A stretch of 64,000 nucleotides of DNA. It comes from Hybos culiciformis (lineage: Eukaryota; Arthropoda; Insecta; Diptera; Hybotidae). A program made the position numbers and the translations under genes. The notes under the pieces were generated by a model that was not told the origin of the DNA, made no database searches, and saw only the letters and a program-made list of their open reading frames with translations. The stretch's first letter is position 1, and each line of letters starts with the position of its first letter. The stretch spans positions 9,325,376 through 9,389,375 of the forward strand of contig OZ023274.1 of the NCBI GenBank assembly GCA_964007475.1. Reading direction: 5' to 3'. Shown here one piece after another: positions 22,371-36,100 of the stretch.

Positions 22371-25300
22371 CAAATATTATAAGTCTAAATGTAAATAAAT
22401 AAAATAGTTTTACTTTATAAATACTTTGCGTCATCATAATGAGTGAATCAATTTCAGTTTGCTATAATTATTTTATTAAAGTTAATATTTTCTAACATTG
22501 TAACTCTCTTTAAACACTGCATTTAATTTATGAAAAGCTATGTATAATTAATAGCTTACTTTAATAAAAGGTATATAGTATTCTTCTAAGATCTTAAATA
22601 AACTTAAAAAATAAATAAATATTATTTATTAATATGTAATTATTAAAAAAAAATACAAAATTTTTTAAATCACCTGTTTTGTAAATTATTATTGCATAAT
22701 GCAACAATGCATCTAAGTATAATTTTCATAAATTTTTGAAAAAAAAAAAATAAATTTACTTACTTAAAATTAAAAAAAAAAAAAGTTTTCAAAAACTATT
22801 TTTATGTCGGTTTAGATTTTGAAAAAAAAATATTTTTTATATATTTAAATTCTTTTACATATTTTTTTTTTTTTTTGAAAATTCTGTTACAAAATTTTGT
22901 TGTTATAAAATCAAAAATTTTTATTTTGTGAAATTGATAAATTTTTTTTTTTATTGTAATTATTCATTTTGAATAATTATAGTTTTTTTTTTTTTTTTTT
23001 TCAAAATCTTAATTATTTATAACATAAATATGAGATATAGATTTAATTTTCTTAAGATTAGAATGTTTTATCGCTTCAAAATCTCCGAGTGAACTGAATT
23101 CATAAATCTCAGAGGATTTTCCTTCATTTAAAAATAATTTAATTAAAAAAAAAAACAAAATTTTTTTTTTGATTTTTTTAGTGTTTACTTTTTTATTTTT
23201 TTGTGTTTTTTTTTTTTGCTTTTGCTTTTAAAATTTTATTTTGAATTTGAATCTCTGGCGCAGTGCGCAATAAATTATTGTTTTCTTTTTATTTCAATTT
23301 TCATCTCACAGTGAAAAATTGTTTTTTTTTTTTTCTTTTATTTTAATTTTTGACCACCACCACTCTATTATTGCAGGCAGGAGTTTAATTTTTAAATTTT
23401 CTCATTTCAAATAAAAATATCATAAATATTAAAGAAAATTTTAAGGTATGAACAAAGTATATATATTATTATACAAATTTTCCTGGCATTTTTATGTATA
23501 TATATATATATATATATAAAATTTGGAAGTTAATATTATAATAAGCTGTAAGTGAGTTGGTTATGTCAATTTAGCGAAAAACTTGCCGTAAAATCTTCTT
23601 CACTTTTATGAGATTTTGGAACTTCAAAGACCCTTTCAAAGTCCTTAACTCATGACAATTCATTACTCTAAAAATGTACTAGATCTTAGTCTAAAAGTTA
23701 GGAAGTATATTAATTATAAAAGAATATAAAGATTTTTTTGTTCGAAGAGATCTAATGTTGGAACATCACAATTCTAGCTTTATTTGGTTGTATAGTTTTA
23801 TGCCTCCGCAAATTCCAAAGCTAATCTGGAAACAAAAAAAAACTTAAAAATACATTTTTATTATAAATGAAAAAATAAAAAAAATAGTATGCACCGTGTA
23901 TATTTTCTTCGAAGTCTTGTGTGATGAATCTATTTTTAAAATTTCATAAAATCAAAAAATCACATGTAAAGTAAAATGATTACAAATAAAATGCTGGAAA
24001 ATGCGTTTCGCCTGGAGGGAATAAAATTTATTTTTAAAAATGGATTTAAAAAAAAAAAAAAAAAAAACTGGAGACAAACCTGCAAAGAATCTTATTGGTA
24101 ATATTACTTGTAAACGTGTGTTTTATTTAAGACATGAAGTTATTTTTGTAAAAGAAAACATATAATAAAAATTTAATGAAATAGAAATTCTTGTTTCCGT
24201 TCAAACTTAGAAACTGTATTTTCTATATAAACTTTATTATTTATATATGTAGAGCTCAAGTAGACTGTACTGCAACAAAAGTTTTATAGGTTCCTTTGAG
24301 CTTCGACAGACTAAATTCATATCAGTAATTGAAATAAATACCTCACTTTTTTTTTTTAATTTTCATCCGATATCCACGATCCTCAATATATTACTTTATT
24401 ATTATTATAAATTGTTTTTAATGAAATATACATAAGATAATGCCTTTTTGAATGATACTGTGTTATTGTACTATTAAAAGCTTAGAATTATTATACTTGA
24501 ACTCTATGTACTTGAGCCCTTGGAATAAAAAATTGTCAATGAATAAACCGAACAAAATAAACGTTTGTTCTATTTCAAATCGATAAGAACTTAAAATTTT
24601 ATTTAAATTAAGAAAAAAAGAATTTTATAAAATAATTTATAATAATTATTAGTACACATATTTATATAGGTATATAAGTTTTCAAAACACAACGCATCCT
24701 TCTTGATTATGGCTTCGAACAACTCGCTAAAATACAGAGATTTTGAACTTTCATTATATAGCATGAATGCTTATAATTGAAAAATTTTTATATGTATTCC
24801 ATGTTCACCTGCACGTAATAGAAAATAATATTTTTCTACTCAGTCAATAAATTCGTTTATTAAGTCACTAAATGCTTCTATTTTGGATTACCTTTCGAAC
24901 TTTTTACATACGAATCGATTGCAAGCAATATAGAGAGAAACCTTGGCCCGTTGAAAATTCAGGATCAAACATTAGCAATAACAAGTGTGAAATCAATAAT
25001 AACTTAATTTCCCAAAATGATTGTAATTAAAAACTGTGTACTAAACACTAATTAGAATGTGAAGAAATTTACATATTAATTTGAAGCAAGCATTAAAATA
25101 GTTTTCTATTAATTTTAAAGTACATTTTTAATATTTAACATAAGAAAAATGATACTCCGTTGTTTGGTATAGTATAATTATATACTTAGGTAGTATAAAT
25201 ATATAGGATGAGGATAAGTAAATCTAGCTTAATTTCTATAATTTACATTGATTCTAAACATTCTATTAATTATATAAGTAATATTATTACTATTTCAATT

Positions 25301-28300
25301 TTATTTCATATATTTTCTTAAAAAAAAAAAAAAATAGTTTACTATATTAAATGTCGTCTGATATCTGTAATTCACTATGTAGCTTAAACATTGTTATTTA
25401 CAGAAAAATTAGATATCAATGCACTTTGAAATCTATTTTCGTCCTTTTACAAACACCACACAAATTAGAGATTTATGAAAAATTTATGAAGAAAACATGG
25501 AAAAAAATAACAACGTCAAAGTATTATTATGATCAACTTAAAGATCTTTTTACAAATCATTTTTTTTTTTCTTGTTATTATAAAATGACGACAACCGCAC
25601 GTTCGTTTTATTTTTTTTTTTTTGTTCTGTTTGAATGGAAATGTTTATATATATATGTTTTTATATACATGTTTATATGTTAATATTTTCCGCTAAATAA
25701 CTCTTGTTAAAAAAAAAAAAAGTCATAAATTTATTTTTAGAGTTTTCCAAAAGGCAAAACAAAATTTATTAATAAGTGTGTAGGAACTTCTTCATTAAAA
25801 AAAAATTTATGGTTAAAATAATTTTTCCTGTTATTCTCTTCAACAGGAAAAACTCTCAAGTTGTTGAAAAAAAAAATTATTTTTACATACACAAGGTGCA
25901 ATATACTTTTCTTCGTTTATTTATTTTTTTTAATTTAAATTTACCTCATATATACGTTCATATTATGATATGTTTAAAGATTATGAACGCTTCGATCATA
26001 AAAAAAAATTAAAAAATTTCTTGGAAAATAATTTCATCAATATTGAGTTTCCAATAATTATTTTGTATTTAAATTTATATAAGGTCTAAAATCAAACTAA
26101 GGTAAAACTAATGTCATCCCTTTTTCTTATGAAAAGAATGAAAGATTTTGGTATATGAAATAAATAAGAATAACGTTTAGTTATTTATGTTTTATGAAAT
26201 AAAATTTTGACTAATGATGAGTCATTTTATAAATAACATAATTTACAAATTCTACTTATATGTACATAATACTTTTATGGAACAAAGGGCCAACAAATGC
26301 GGGGGAATCTGGACATTGCCGACCCGTTATAACCTTACAACCTAACCTGCTACTTTTAAATATATAAATAGATACATAATACTTTGAAGTTCTTTCTTTC
26401 CTATTTGCTCATAATGTAATCAGTTAAAATTTGAGATTGAAAATTTGAGTTTGAATTTGAGAATTATCTACTTTTTCTCTAATGCTAGAACATAAAATAT
26501 GTAATACACCAAAACTATGTAGAATGCACTAAAAAGTATATAAAATTGTGTTAAAATGATTACGATCATTATCTTCAAATCATACATCCCATATTTATTA
26601 AACATCATATGAAATATTTTAAAATTTCTTTGATCTAATTTAGTCTGGATGGAATAGCATTTTATTTAATGAAAAAATTAATAAATTTATTTTTAAAATA
26701 TTATTTTTCTTCTAAAAACAGGGCATTAACCTTATTTTTTTTTCATAATTTTTCCACTTTTCACATTAAAACATTAATTTAGAAAAGTGTGTATTATTTT
26801 CTTAAAAAAAAAAAAAAAAAAATATTGATCCTCAGGTTTTCAAATTTGTGTTTTTTTTTTTTGTTTTGTATATTTATTTGGTGGTCATACAGGTGGCTAT
26901 TTTTAAAAAAGTGAGAACATTTACAAAATTTTGATTTTACTTGACATTAAAGAAAATTTATTGAACTTTTATTATTTTTAACCTCATTGTCCGTGTAGCA
27001 TGTTTACAACTTTTCAAGAATGATTAATTATTTTTTTTTAAAATAAGTTAAATACTATAGAAATTAGCTGATAAATATATGGTGTGACCTCTTTGATGCT
27101 TTTAAAATCAATAATTTTAAATATACATCCTATAATGATAAATATTCATGCTATAAAGATAAAAGAATATCTAAAAAACAAAGTTATAAAGAGGAGTTGG
27201 TGGGTCTTGTTTTCGATATAGTTCACACATCTTTCTCTGTGGATAGAAATAATAGAGAAAAAAACTTTTAAGGTGCAACTGCTTTTTTAATTTAGCCAAT
27301 TTATTGAAGGAAACTTGTAAAAATTTATTTATTATTGATTATTATTGATATTTATTATTGCACATATTTAGTTAATCAAGATGAATTATAAGAAATGGTA
27401 AGATTAGTTCAAGATATGCATGTGAATAATCTTAAAATAATCTTGAATATTGGTTTTAAAAGAATATCTAATTAAGTTCACAAAATTATGTGCAATTCTT
27501 AAATTTTGGTTTAAAAATTAATTTTTTTAATTCTTGTAAAATACTTAGTAGAATAGAATCAATCGTTTGATTCTTGATAAAACAGTTCTCTAATACTTTC
27601 AATCTTAAGACTGGTAAATGTGTAGGCTGGACTTTAATTATATTTTTCTTTTTAGACTACTTGGAGGTATGTTTTATTTTTTTTTTTGTGTTTAATCAGT
27701 GATTTTAAAGACAAAGCTCGAAAAAGAAATCAAAAAGTCTAATTTGGTATAATAGATAGGCTATTGAATTAAAGAAAACCAGAAAAAGGTTCTGAAATTT
27801 CAATTCATAATTTTTTTTTTTGTTCATTACATTATTTCTGAACAGTTTTTTTGTGTGCATAAAAATTTTGCGAGGATATGCTTTGTCAGCACAAATATAC
27901 GCAATTTTTCATCGATATCAATTTTCTCATTAACAGAAAATAATTTTTTATCAATTTATAATTTAAAAAGCAAAAAAAACAAAAGAATTTATACATTTTT
28001 AAGAATCCAATGCATTTTCTTAAAACTTTTAGCCTTCAGTTTAAAAATAGCTTCTTTTATTTTGTAATGTCGCTTTTTAAAGTTCCAGACAGACAGATTT
28101 TTTTTTTGCTCGAAAAAAAAAAAAACATAAAAAGAAAAATTGGCATTCTTTAATCATTTTAAAAATTTAATTATTTTAAAGTTTTATTTTTTCTTAAATA
28201 AATCCTTATGTGTCAAAATAATGGCACTTTTCTGTGCTGGATAAAAGAAGAAGAAAAAATTTAAATTCAATAAAATCAAGAATAAAAAATATTCAAAAAA

Positions 28301-29662
28301 AAAAAGTAAAAGTTTTTGATGACGAAACTTTTAATAATATAGAAATATTTATCATACCAAAGAGTTATATTGATCAGATTTTCATGAATCAAACTCGAGA
28401 ATTTTTAAAATTTTAAAGCTAATAGAAATTTAGGTCCATATCTTATTTCTTCCATTTAGAAGGAAGTAGCTTCGCTAATCCCTTTAACATATTTCAAGGA
28501 GGATTATTTACTTTAGTTTTCTGTTATTAATTTAATATAATGATATTTAAATTCGTTCCAAATTAAAATGGTTTATATTGCACTTCAATGTTTTATTAAA
28601 AACAATAATGTAGATAGGTAATATTGAAAAAATATAAAAAAATCGTTATAATTAGACATTAAAACAAAATTATCAAAAATATCTCATAAAAAGCAAAAAA
28701 AAACAATAATATGTTTTTGAAGTTACAGAAAAATCATAATTTATTTAATAATATCTTTCTTAAAAAGATTTTCTTGTTAATCCAAAAATTTATAAAAGTC
28801 CCAATCTAAAGTTAAAAAGAAGAACCTACATACCTCTAAAATAAAATAATGTGTTTTTGATAAAAGCTGTTAATAATAGGTTTGAATCATTACTAAGCGA
28901 AAACAAAAGAATATTAAAATTTAAATTTTTCGCTTAGTGTCTGTAGTTTCTTGTTTCGTCGTAATAAGAAACACATTTCTACATCACAGATTTATATTAT
29001 TCAATAGTTATGTACAAAATTACGATATTCAAAATCAAACGGGCGAAGCGACGGCTATTCAAATGACTGAGATGATTGAGATCAAGAAAGAGCCTTCTAT
29101 AATTAATTAATAATGGGATAGAATAATAGAAATAAATGTGTTAATAGAAATAAATTATGTAAATTAATAAATTAGCAACTCAGTTTACAGCAAATCCAAT
29201 GAATTCAATTGAATTCTTGGGATTAATTAATTAATTAAAGAAAATTATAAAAAACCTTTTTCAATTTATACGTTTGTTTCAATAAAAATAGGGAATTTTC
29301 ATGTTCAGAGAATAATTTTTCAATCACGACGCTGAACGATATGAGAATATTCTACAGCTGAAAAACTTCAACACTCCTCAAATATCAAAACAAAAATAAA
29401 TTCAGCAGAATCAGATAATCAGAATACAGATGCAGATTGCAGATATCGTAATTTTAAAAACGAATCCATATGACCATATGATATCAATGATAAGCTTATG
29501 AATGAATGATGACGTTATTTTATTACCCGCTCTTTTTTTTTCATATCGAAAAATTTACAAAAAATTAAAAAAACATTGATTTTATTCGGAATTAGAATTG
29601 ACTTTATTTGTTTCTTAAAAATAATTTTTTAATTTTTAATCTATACCTATAATAAGAATAAA

Positions 29663-30103
29663 AATTTGTAATAAAAAAATGTTTCCCTTCCGCTTCCCTC
29701 CCTCTTTGTTGTGTTTTTTCGTTTTTTTCATTAAAAGTTTGTTTTGTAAACAAGTTTTTTTCCAAATTTATTTGACAGTCAGCTGATCTGTTCTTTGTTT
29801 TTATCTTTTCTGTAAGTCAGAGCCTGCAAAGTAAAATAAAAACAAAAAGTAATTTTTTTTTTTGGGTGGAACATTTTTGTAAAAGAAAAAAAAATTTCTA
29901 ATTTAAATTATTTTTTGCAAAAATAAAAGCAAATATTAATTAAAATTTAATTTGAAATCAAGATGGTGAGAAAAAAAAGTTTAACAAAATGTTAAATTCT
30001 AAAGAGAAATTATTTTAAAAAAACAATATAAGAAAATTTTTGAAAATAAATTAAAAAAAAAGTGAAAAACTGAGATAAAGTGAAAAAAAAAAAAAAAAAA
30101 AAA
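29663..30103 (+). promoter_or_regulatory. Furry 5' UTR / promoter region
   Basis: This stretch just upstream of the furry start is locally richer in C and G (CCCTTCCGCTTCCCTCCCTC at 29686). I see no TATA box, which is usual for a broadly expressed gene. It contains a short upstream ORF at 29963-29995 and a 22-base A run that includes the A of the start codon (30083-30104). The transcription start cannot be placed from sequence. Confidence 0.4.
29963..29995 (+). other. Upstream ORF of 10 codons in furry leader
   Basis: ATG at 29963 in a good context (CAAGATGG) gives ten codons, MVRKKSLTKC, then TAA, 108 bp before the furry ATG. If the leader is unspliced here it could reduce initiation at furry. 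ATG|GTGAGA also resembles a splice donor, which would remove it. Confidence 0.4.
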
Positions 30104-30158
30104 ATGGACGAAAACAGTGAACAAAATTTAGAAATTTTAATTGACGGAAATGGACAAA
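30104..30158 (+). CDS. fry: fry exon 1 (start codon)
   Basis: The exon encodes [18 protein letters not shown] and ends A|GTAAGT, phase 1. The ATG sits directly after an A run (AAAATGG). The start was chosen because its donor phase fits exon 2 at 42197, and this acidic leader continues naturally into that exon. Confidence 0.75.
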
Positions 30159-33100
30159 GTAAGTTAAAAAGAATCAAAAAATAAGTTTAATATTGTGTTA
30201 TTATTAATTTGAAAGTAATTTAAAAAAAAAAATTTCCTGAATAAATTTTCGTATTTCGTGTTTTTTTCACTCAGATGTGGGAAAAAAAATTCCATCCAAA
30301 TCCAACCAACCACGATGAAATCGATTTTTATTTCAATCCGGTGGCATTTTGGTTTCTTTTCTTAATTAGTACCTACCTATTTAAATTGTGGCAATTTTCT
30401 GCCCCCACTAGGATGTTTTTTTTATACTAGGCATGTAGGTAGGTATTTGAAATCTGACTGAGACAAAATAGAGAGATCCAGAGATCTTACCTAACTTTCC
30501 ATAAAATATTGATAAAAATATAAATCTCGACACTTTTCTAATTAAATTTCTACCCAGGATTTTGAACTTATTTTTCTAATTGCACATTTAAATTTGCTTA
30601 TTATCAAATTTACCTCAAAAATTACGAAACTTTAATAAGCTTATTTGACAACAAGTTCTTTGAACTGAAAATACCCAAAATAATTGGTGCCGAAATGGCT
30701 GAAAGTATCTTAATTTTTTTTATTTTGTTTATTCATTGTTTCATGATAATAAAATTTTTAAATTGTTTTTAATTCTATGCTTATTTTTTGTCAATAGGTA
30801 TAAAATTTTAAAAAACAATAATATTTCTTAGAAAAATTTTTGTTTATAAAAAAAAAAAAGCTTCACATAAATAATCATATAAGAAATTTTATGTAAAGAG
30901 CGCAGTTTTTCATTAATTTTAAAACAAAAATAAATAGAATTCTCATTCATGCGATTACTTATTGCCATATTCGTATGAAATATTCAAATTATCCAAAACA
31001 ATAAGTAGGTAATTATTTTTTTAAAGTATAATTTAATTAATGCGGAAATATTTCAGAGCTTTGAGAGCATTTGAAATATAATAAATTCATAAGAGTTTTA
31101 GTTATGTCTACGAAGAATTGAATATTGTGGTAACGCGTGAATAAGACAAGACAGACTTCAAGCTTATATTTTATAAAATGTAATAAGGTTAGATATCATT
31201 TGTTCTTCATGACACAATTGAATATTATTACGCACTTGAAAATAAAATCAGAAAACTAACTGTAGCGTGACAACAACTTGAAAGATTATGTAAATTAAAA
31301 GTTAAAAAAAACAAAAAAAAAAAAACAGATAAAAATATACACATTTAAATCATATTACAATATCAGAATAATACTATGTTAATTAAAGAACCAAAATTAA
31401 GCTAAAAATTAACGTTATTTATAATAATGATGACAAACTATCAATTATCATTCACGCAGTGAATTCTTTCTTTCAAATTCAAAACAAATGTATGGAGAAA
31501 GTTTTTTTTAAATATTTCTTCCAAAGAAATAATTAGAACAGAATAAAAGCTGCTCTCTACAGTAATTTTGTTTTTTACAAAAATTTAATAAAAAGCATAA
31601 ATACATTATTTTTTTTTATTTATTCGCGATTTAATGAATTATAAAAAAAAAAATAAAAAGCTTTTCTCTCTTATCACTATCTTAATCAATTTATTTATTC
31701 ATTTATTTATTTTTTTTTACGTTATCAAATAATTTCCTAACAAAGAAGACCAATCTGTTAAAAAAAAAACAAATAAACAAAACAAGCAAAATCCAAAACC
31801 ATCAAATTAAACCCATTTTTATTTAATAGCTAAATTTATATCTATTTCTGTGATGTGATAAAAATATATGTACAAGTAAGTGGTGGTTAAGCTTTTATGT
31901 TAAAGTTCCGTTCCGACTAAAAAAAGAAGTTAGTTACGAAATGAACGATAAACTAAAATTATTTTAATAAAAACTTTTTTCAGGGAACAAAATCTAATTG
32001 AGTAATTAATCGTTCTGAATCAAATTATCGATACTTATTTAAAAGTGTTGAGAACAAGAACTTATATTTCGATCAAACAATCGACTGACCAAATGAATTG
32101 TTTTTTAAATTTAAGTTTTTGGTTCGGACAATGTTTTGTTCGCCTCTGCAATGAATAAATGTACTTAGGTACCTACAACATTTATATAAGTATTTACATT
32201 ATTTTCTTTATTTTTTTTATAATGGACAGAAAAAAAATCCGAAAAAAAAATAGTACCTATATACATATGTATAAAATAAATACAGCATAGAATTTATCAA
32301 AGAATGTGTTCAGTTCTGGATCGTCAGCATAAAAATAGAATTGGATAGCATTATCAAAAAAATCGTTTTTTTTTTTGCATAGTTCACATTTTAGGATAAT
32401 TAAGTTACTTAATTGAAAAACGAAATAAAATTCCAAAATTTGAGAAGACAACTATAAAAAAAGAATTAAACATATTTGACATTTAGTGATATACACACAG
32501 AGATCGCAATGCAATCTGTTAATGAATGATCACTTTTCTTGAGATTATGTGTTTCGATTCGATCCAAAATCCTGTTCTACATGCTCCGTTCCATTATTTA
32601 ATTGAATTCTATAATTTACTATTATACTAAAAGCAATTTATTCGATTACAAAATTCTAAGCATAAGAGTTTATTGGATAAAAACTAGTTACTGTGAGCTA
32701 ATTTGAAAATTCTGTAGTTGATACTTTGTGAAGTACAATTGGAACGTGAAAATTTATGATTTTACTCAAAACACAATAGTTATTTCAACTGAAATAATAA
32801 TTTTAATATTTAATACATGTATTTTATATTATGTGTATAATGTAGTATTGTATATTATATGTAAATAATTTAAAACAAAATTTCATTAACACTATTTATT
32901 GAAAAAAAAATTCTCACGTTTAAATGAAAATTTGGCCTTCTGCATGACATTTTTGATTTTCTGTAAAGAAAATATTTTGCTTGCTTTTAAAAAATTAATC
33001 TAGCTATACCACTTAATCATTTTGAACTATGATCAAAATGTTTTCATTATTTAATTTTTTTTTTTTTTTTTTATTCTCTATTATGGTGTAATAATGACTC

Positions 33101-36100
33101 AGTTTATTTTATTTTATTTTTTTTATATGTTCTTCGATTCGCTTTGATAATTTTTCTTATATAAAATTATTTTCTTCCACTATTTAGTTTTTATATTTCA
33201 TTTTTGTATAATAGTATATAATGCAATAATATATGTATGCATATGTACACAAATCACAACATAAATAAGTATATAATAATATACATAGGTACATCATAAT
33301 TGGGTTAATATTTAAAAGTTTAGTGATTTATATTTCAAAACAAAAAAAAAAAGCACATAATTTTGAATGTTTTGATTTTAATAGAAAAGCTTTCTAAAAT
33401 ATTTTCCAAATGATGATATGAGAATTTTAAAATTTTATAAATAAATTTTAAAAGAATATTTTCCACGAAATATTCTTATTATTAAAATTATTATTAATGC
33501 ATTTTATCGTGTGGAAAACAATTCTATCTTATAATAAATATATGCTTTTAAGATTATTCACACAGAACAGGACAAAAACTTCTTTTAGTTATCTGAAATT
33601 TAAAAGTAATTTGATTTAGATTAAAACTGTATATATGTTATGCCTTTAAAGGGCTTCAAAGTAATTTTGTCTTACCTGTTTCGTACTTATTATTATTATT
33701 ATATGTACATTTATTTGAAGTTTATTAACTTATTATAGGTACAGTTCAAATTTGTTAAAAATTTGTCAAAACTACAAATGTCACTATAAAAAATTTAAGT
33801 AGTACATTTGAATCATGCATTAGGTATCTGTATTTAATTTATATTACCTGTATATGAATGCAAATATTTTTTGGCGGAATATTTTACGTCTTTAAAATTT
33901 GATTTGTAAAAGAATTACCCAATAAAAAAAAAAATACAAAAAAAAAATATGATTTTTCAATAAATAAAATAAATAAAAAAAAAACTTCCATTTATCACTC
34001 AAACTAAATGTCGTCAGCATAAGATACATATATAAATAATATCTAGCTTATTATTATGTGTAAAGGCGAGGTAAATAAAGAAGAAAATTTTTAATTTATT
34101 ATTTAAAAAAAAAAAAAAATGTTTTTATTGGATTTTTTTTTCCTCTCTATCTCTATTATTATTATTATTATTATTTATATTTTGTATACAAAATTTTCTT
34201 TAATAAGAAGTTAAGAAAAAAAATAATAATAATAATAAATAAAAAAAAATCGTCATCACCTGACGTAATTAAAAAAACATAACGAAATTGTAAAAATATG
34301 TAAAAAAAAAAACTAAATAAAAAAAAAAAAAAAAAAGCGGAAAAAAAAGTTTTTCTATTTTCTTTTTAAATTTTTTTTTTTTTCAATTATTATTATTATT
34401 ATTATTATTTAATTTTAGATATTTTTACAAAATATTTTCAAAAAAAAAAAAAAAAAAAAAACAAATTTACGTTTAATATAATTTCTTCTAAAAAAGCTTT
34501 TTTAGTTTAAAAATATCTGCCGACCACACGACAATTAAAAAAAAAATTATTTATTAAATAAAAATAAAAAAAAATTGTTGACTTTAAATTTTTAAGTGTA
34601 TATTTTAATATTTTTTTTATTTCTATATATTCTTTGAAAAATCTAAATAAAAATTATTATTAATTTTGATTTTGCAAATTTTTGAAGAAACAAAATTTTT
34701 GCGTAAAAAAAATTATTTATTCATTTAAATAAAACCGTGCCTATATTTTTGGCGGAATTAAAAATAAAAACATAGTGGAATCATAAAATTTTAAAATTTA
34801 ACTTTAATTTTCTAAGTGAAAAAATACCTATTATTGATTTTATTACTATTTTTTTTTTTTTTTTAATTAAAATTCTTTTAAATAAACCTGGATATAAAAA
34901 TTTTCTATAAATTTATTTTTAAAAATAATAAACAAATAACCGGTAATTAAGTTTGATTTTTATATATATTACATATATTTTCTTTAATTTGAAAAATATA
35001 TGTTAGTAAGAATGTATACCTGTATATATGCACAATCGTATTATTTTTTGACAGTTAATAATGTGATATGAATAATTTGAGTGATATGCTGCTAATCAAA
35101 TTACATATTTATAATTTAAATTTTTATTAATTTTGAATTAGATATTTAAAACTTATTTTATAAAAAATTATACCTATTTATACTTATTACAATATTTTCG
35201 AAATAAAATTTAAAAGAAAATAAAGTTTAAATAAAATTTTCTGTGCGGTGTTATTTTGAGTTATATTATTATTATTTTTGTTTTGAGTTTGAATAAATAT
35301 TCTAAACTGCGTACATTTTATTTTTTAGTTTTATATTATCAAAATGACAATATAAAATAATATAATATCTAATAAATTTATTGAAATTTTTTAAAAGGGT
35401 GTACCTATATACCTTATAATTTTTTGTTTAATTTTTTTTAATTATTTTGAATTCAACTCGAAAAACTATGAAATTCAAAACACGTTATAATAATAAATTG
35501 AATTGAGTAATAAAATGAGTTCTTTTTTATTCGAATATTATGAACTATTTTATTGATAGTAGATAAATTCTTGCCCTACACTATTGCAATTGCTATTTTT
35601 AAAACATTGTTTAGAAATTTTGGATAATCTAAGACCAAGAAATAGTTTTGCCTCTACTTTATTATTTTTTATTTAAACAACACACACATTTTATTCAAGT
35701 GGTCGATTTGAAAAATTCCCACAAATTTAAGTCCGTAATGGGAATTCATCTCATGACCGAAAACGCCGCCGCAGGATAGTACCACCAAATTATGACGCCA
35801 GATATTTATTTTGGAGTGAAGAAAATTATCCACTCAAAATTGAGATTAACCAAAATGATCAATACATAGTTTAAATTTTCCACTCAATAATTTTTTTTTA
35901 TTGTGGTGATAAAATTAATCATTAAAAAATAAAAAAAAAAACAAGTAAAAATACTAAAAATTAATTAAATGAATCTTAAATGAGCATTCGAACTAGAATA
36001 AGAGTTGGGTTATTCGTGGTGTATGCAAGTTTTTGTAAATTGTTTTTTTTTTTTTTTTAATTAGATTGAGGTAATAAAATAAAAAGAAAGCATATTGTGG

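Larger units (their letters stand above)
18804..29662. other. Divergent upstream region between Scratch-family gene and furry
   Basis: The region is AT-rich with long A/T runs and short microsatellites, for example AAAT repeats at about 22349-22370 and TA repeats at 23498-23518. It must hold the 5' exon(s) and promoter of the Scratch-family gene; I could not locate a SNAG-coding exon. One candidate coding exon at 21878-22055 is listed separately. Other short ORFs (for example 25351-25683, 27855-28067, 28234-28416) are low-complexity and not called. Confidence 0.5.

Noticed and set aside
28892..28938. Small hairpin ACTAAGCGAAAA...TTTTCGCTTAGT
   Set aside because: An 11-12 bp stem alone is expected by chance in a window of this size.
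32026..32033. TATCGATA (DRE-like) motif
   Set aside because: It lies 1.9 kb inside furry intron 1, not at a promoter; a single 8-mer in AT-rich DNA is likely chance.
34149..34410. ATT/AAT microsatellite runs
   Set aside because: Ordinary simple-sequence DNA, not informative beyond noting it.
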